Origin: Sipunculus nudus
Lineage: Eukaryota > Annelida > Sipuncula > Golfingiida > Sipunculidae
Length of the DNA stretch: 64,000 nucleotides
Direction of reading: 5' to 3'
Assembly: GCA_026874595.1 (NCBI GenBank)
Contig: CM049315.1
Coordinates: 3,594,664-3,658,663, forward strand
Part shown: positions 61,556 to 64,000 of the stretch, one piece after another
Layout of the letters: each line of letters begins with the position of its first letter
Numbering within the stretch: position 1 is the stretch's first letter
Notes under the pieces: model-generated
Database searches by the model: none
The model's input: the letters and a program-made list of their open reading frames with translations, nothing else
What the model was told of the DNA's origin: nothing
Position numbers and translations under genes: made by a program

Positions 61556-63222
61556 AAACAAGAGACCTGTGGGTCACGGCGCAATGCTGGAATTGATTCT
61601 TAGAAATTGGAACAAAATTCTAGTGGTTTTATTGGATGTGCACTTTTATGGACTTAATGAAAGAGGCTGGAGCATCGCAGGATCATATATTTGTAAAAGT
61701 ATCAGTAATTCAACTAAGTCACTGTAATATGCATGAAAATATATTCCCACTGGGAACTTATAAAAACCTGTAAATTATAGAATAATGGACATGAGCTAAA
61801 GCATCATGATACACATTTAATTTATTAACTAATATAAAATGGTGTAAAAATTATAATTTTCCATTTTCAAATAGAATAACTAAATTTGATAAGTAAGTTT
61901 TAACAAGTCAATTAGGTATACATTGGATCTGCATTGTGTAATATTTGAAACTTGTGGACTGAAACCATTTAATGACGAAATAAGGAAAAAAATATAAATG
62001 GGTCAATGTGATTTATGGAAGGATACATTTCAAAAACAAACAGAAAATGCGTAGATGTAACAGTTCTTAACAGTTAAATATATGGCCATGTGAGCTAAAA
62101 CTAAATCCCATGAAAGTTTGCCCAATATTCCTGATTAATTTATTGTACCATTCCAATTCATAGCAAGGTGTAGCAAACTTTAAGAGATGAGCATGGAATG
62201 CTACAAATTGCCCTTATGGTCCTAATATTTAATCGCATTTGAATATTAAAATGATAATCAACAACATAAAATTTGCAATATGTTAAGCTTGGGATTCAAA
62301 TCCTGGAAATTCATCCTGTTAAAAAAATCAAAATTGTTTAACATTCCTAACAGAAATTGAGTTTAACATTGAAGTTATAAGATTAATCTTGTTTATTTGA
62401 CCTGTCAATTGTCATTAAACAGCCTCAGTCATAGGCCCCGTCTGATATAAATAGCAGATATTTTAATGGCATAATCTTCTAAAAGCTTTGATAAAAGCTT
62501 CAATTTTTATTAATTCTTTCAAATTTACGACATTAAAACCTTAAATCCATAAAAGTGCATCCTATGAAATTTAATCAACAGTGTTACAGGTAAAAATGCG
62601 CAACTCAGGGACACCCCGACTCAGCTATATAGGCCAATTTCTTTTTACCAAATTTCAGATTATATTAGCCTTAAACCTTATCTATCCATCATGTTAAAAT
62701 AAATCTGAATGTGTGCCATTTTCAAATTTGGGCAAAATTCAAGGTAATGATTTTACATTTATGCTGAAAACTTTAAAAAAATACAAACTTTTTATCTGAT
62801 TTCTGGTATACACTTAAAACTTACTTAAATAATGTTATATGCTTGAAATAAGCACTCCAGCTTGGAAAATTATCATGTTAAGTGAGTAAATATATTTCCT
62901 GACCTAATTTCTGGTAGCCTATGTACATAGGTAATATACGTTTATATGGTTATATAAAATATGAATAGATTTACACCAGTGGTCTTCATAGAAAGCAGTT
63001 TTATACTGGAAAATGAAGAGTTTTCATAAATTTCTCAAAGGAATGAACTCGCATAGACCGAGTTTCATGTTTGGTAGGAGAACTCAGGGACATCAACACT
63101 ATGTCGAGTTTTGGATTCGCAGGTTTAACGGTTTCAAAACGTGCTTTGTTAACGGACGTTCGGAAGGACGGACAACGGACCATTACTATAGCTCAGCTGA
63201 CTATAAGTCAGCTAAGCTAAAA
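61556..63222 (-). mobile_element. Element C3: C-type termini, different core, minus strand
   Basis: On the minus strand the 5' end is TTAGCTTAGCTGACT with its hairpin partner AGTCAGCTGAGCTA (63186-63222), followed by GGTCCGTTGTCCGTCC. The 3' end is near 61556-61580: CCGTGACCCACAGGTC, then TCTTG followed by TTT. The core is AT-rich with recurring phrases such as GAGCTAAA and does not resemble the cores of C1 or C2. Confidence 0.55.
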
Positions 63223-64000
63223 ACTATTAATCGGGATGTGGTTCCCGGGGTCCACAAAAATTGTTGACCTAAACATTGTGATGTAGAAATAAACCCCAAT
63301 CAACCTCCCTTGCAAACGGCAGCGTGCAAAGATTATAAAAAAACTGTCAACCATGAATAACTGGACTCGTTTATACAAAAATAATATTTGATGTCCTGAA
63401 AAAATAAACTTTCAACACCTCTTTACATCCGAACATTTAATGCGTTAAGGATCACAGGGAATACAAAATGACGATTCCGTAAGAGCTTCTAGTCACAACG
63501 AGTAAAAAGAAACCACCCCGCTCCTGCTACGAACGACTTGGGGATTGGGTACGATCTTTACCGAACACATACGACTTGCTACACGTCAGAATGCATTCTT
63601 GCGATACAATGGGAGGCTGTTATAGTCCCCGGGATACATCGATTTAATTGAAAAATTTTATCGTTAATCTTTGGTTTATATCCGTTGTAGTATACTTTGG
63701 GACATTAGAAAATGGCAGTCTTAAGTTGCACAGATGGTAGTTCTGCCCTGTAGCTAAAAAAAAAAAATCCAAACCCTACCCCTGTATCGGTGATTTTCCA
63801 AATTCATACTATGCAACCTTCGGATCACAATATTTTTGGAATGCCTTGGCAGATTTGGATAATCTTGGTTTCTAGTTGTATGTTTTCAAGCATGGCCGAC
63901 ATGATAAGCATAACTTCACGGCCATCTGAGGTCAAAATCAAGGCCAAAGGTTAAGGTCAAAGTCACTTTGAGGCCCTAAAAGCAGATGATATCCTATCTT
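63223..64000. other. Right-edge spacer, no gene seen
   Basis: No RidA first exon or other gene was recognised. The last about 100 bp contain AAGGTCAAAG-type phrases that may start another repeat cut by the window end. Confidence 0.5.

Noticed and set aside
60911-64000. RidA first exon (start codon and the conserved AP.A.GPY block)
   Set aside because: No minus-strand reading in this stretch fits. Either it is outside the window or too short and divergent to recognise by eye.

Overview
The window is AT-rich animal nuclear DNA from an invertebrate, most likely a mollusc. The basis is a spliced TRPgamma/TRPC-type channel gene with long introns, plus dense mobile elements with tandem cores that resemble repeats known from bivalves. 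The mollusc assignment is inference; an animal genome is certain. There are no tRNA or rRNA genes, no operons and no CRISPR array.

Layout. 1-8860 is a 44-bp satellite array with higher-order structure. 9597-17253 is nested mobile DNA: element B1 carrying element A1, then a 5'-truncated LINE with a target-site duplication, then element C1. 18420-34486 (+) holds the last ten recognisable exons of a TRPC/TRPgamma-like cation channel. They join in frame to 929 codons plus a stop; the N-terminal ankyrin exons are not in the window, so the satellite probably lies in or just upstream of an early intron. The introns hold element D, a 143-bp tandem repeat, an array of four copied splice donors, element A2, an inverted repeat and a 29-bp tandem repeat. 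34487-47386 is intergenic, with a LINE remnant, element C2, and element B2 carrying a solo LTR. 47608-60899 (-) holds the last five exons of a RidA (UK114/YjgF) imine deaminase gene, convergent with the channel gene; its short first exon was not found. Its two large introns are filled with elements B3, C4 (carrying A3), A4 and an inverted repeat. 61556-63222 is an element with C-type ends.

The most interesting signal is architectural. Four unrelated-looking element families (A, B, C, D) share one plan: a 5' terminal motif, a central part that is tandemly repeated in A, B and C, an inverted copy of the 5' motif near the 3' end, then a hairpin, then CT(A/T)G followed by a T-run. This matches non-autonomous Helitron2/Helentron-type (HINE) elements. 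Paralogous copies inside the window act as empty sites for two nested insertions, and families A, B and C share a 12-bp palindrome, GGTGGCGCCACC. The two host genes have no evident functional link.
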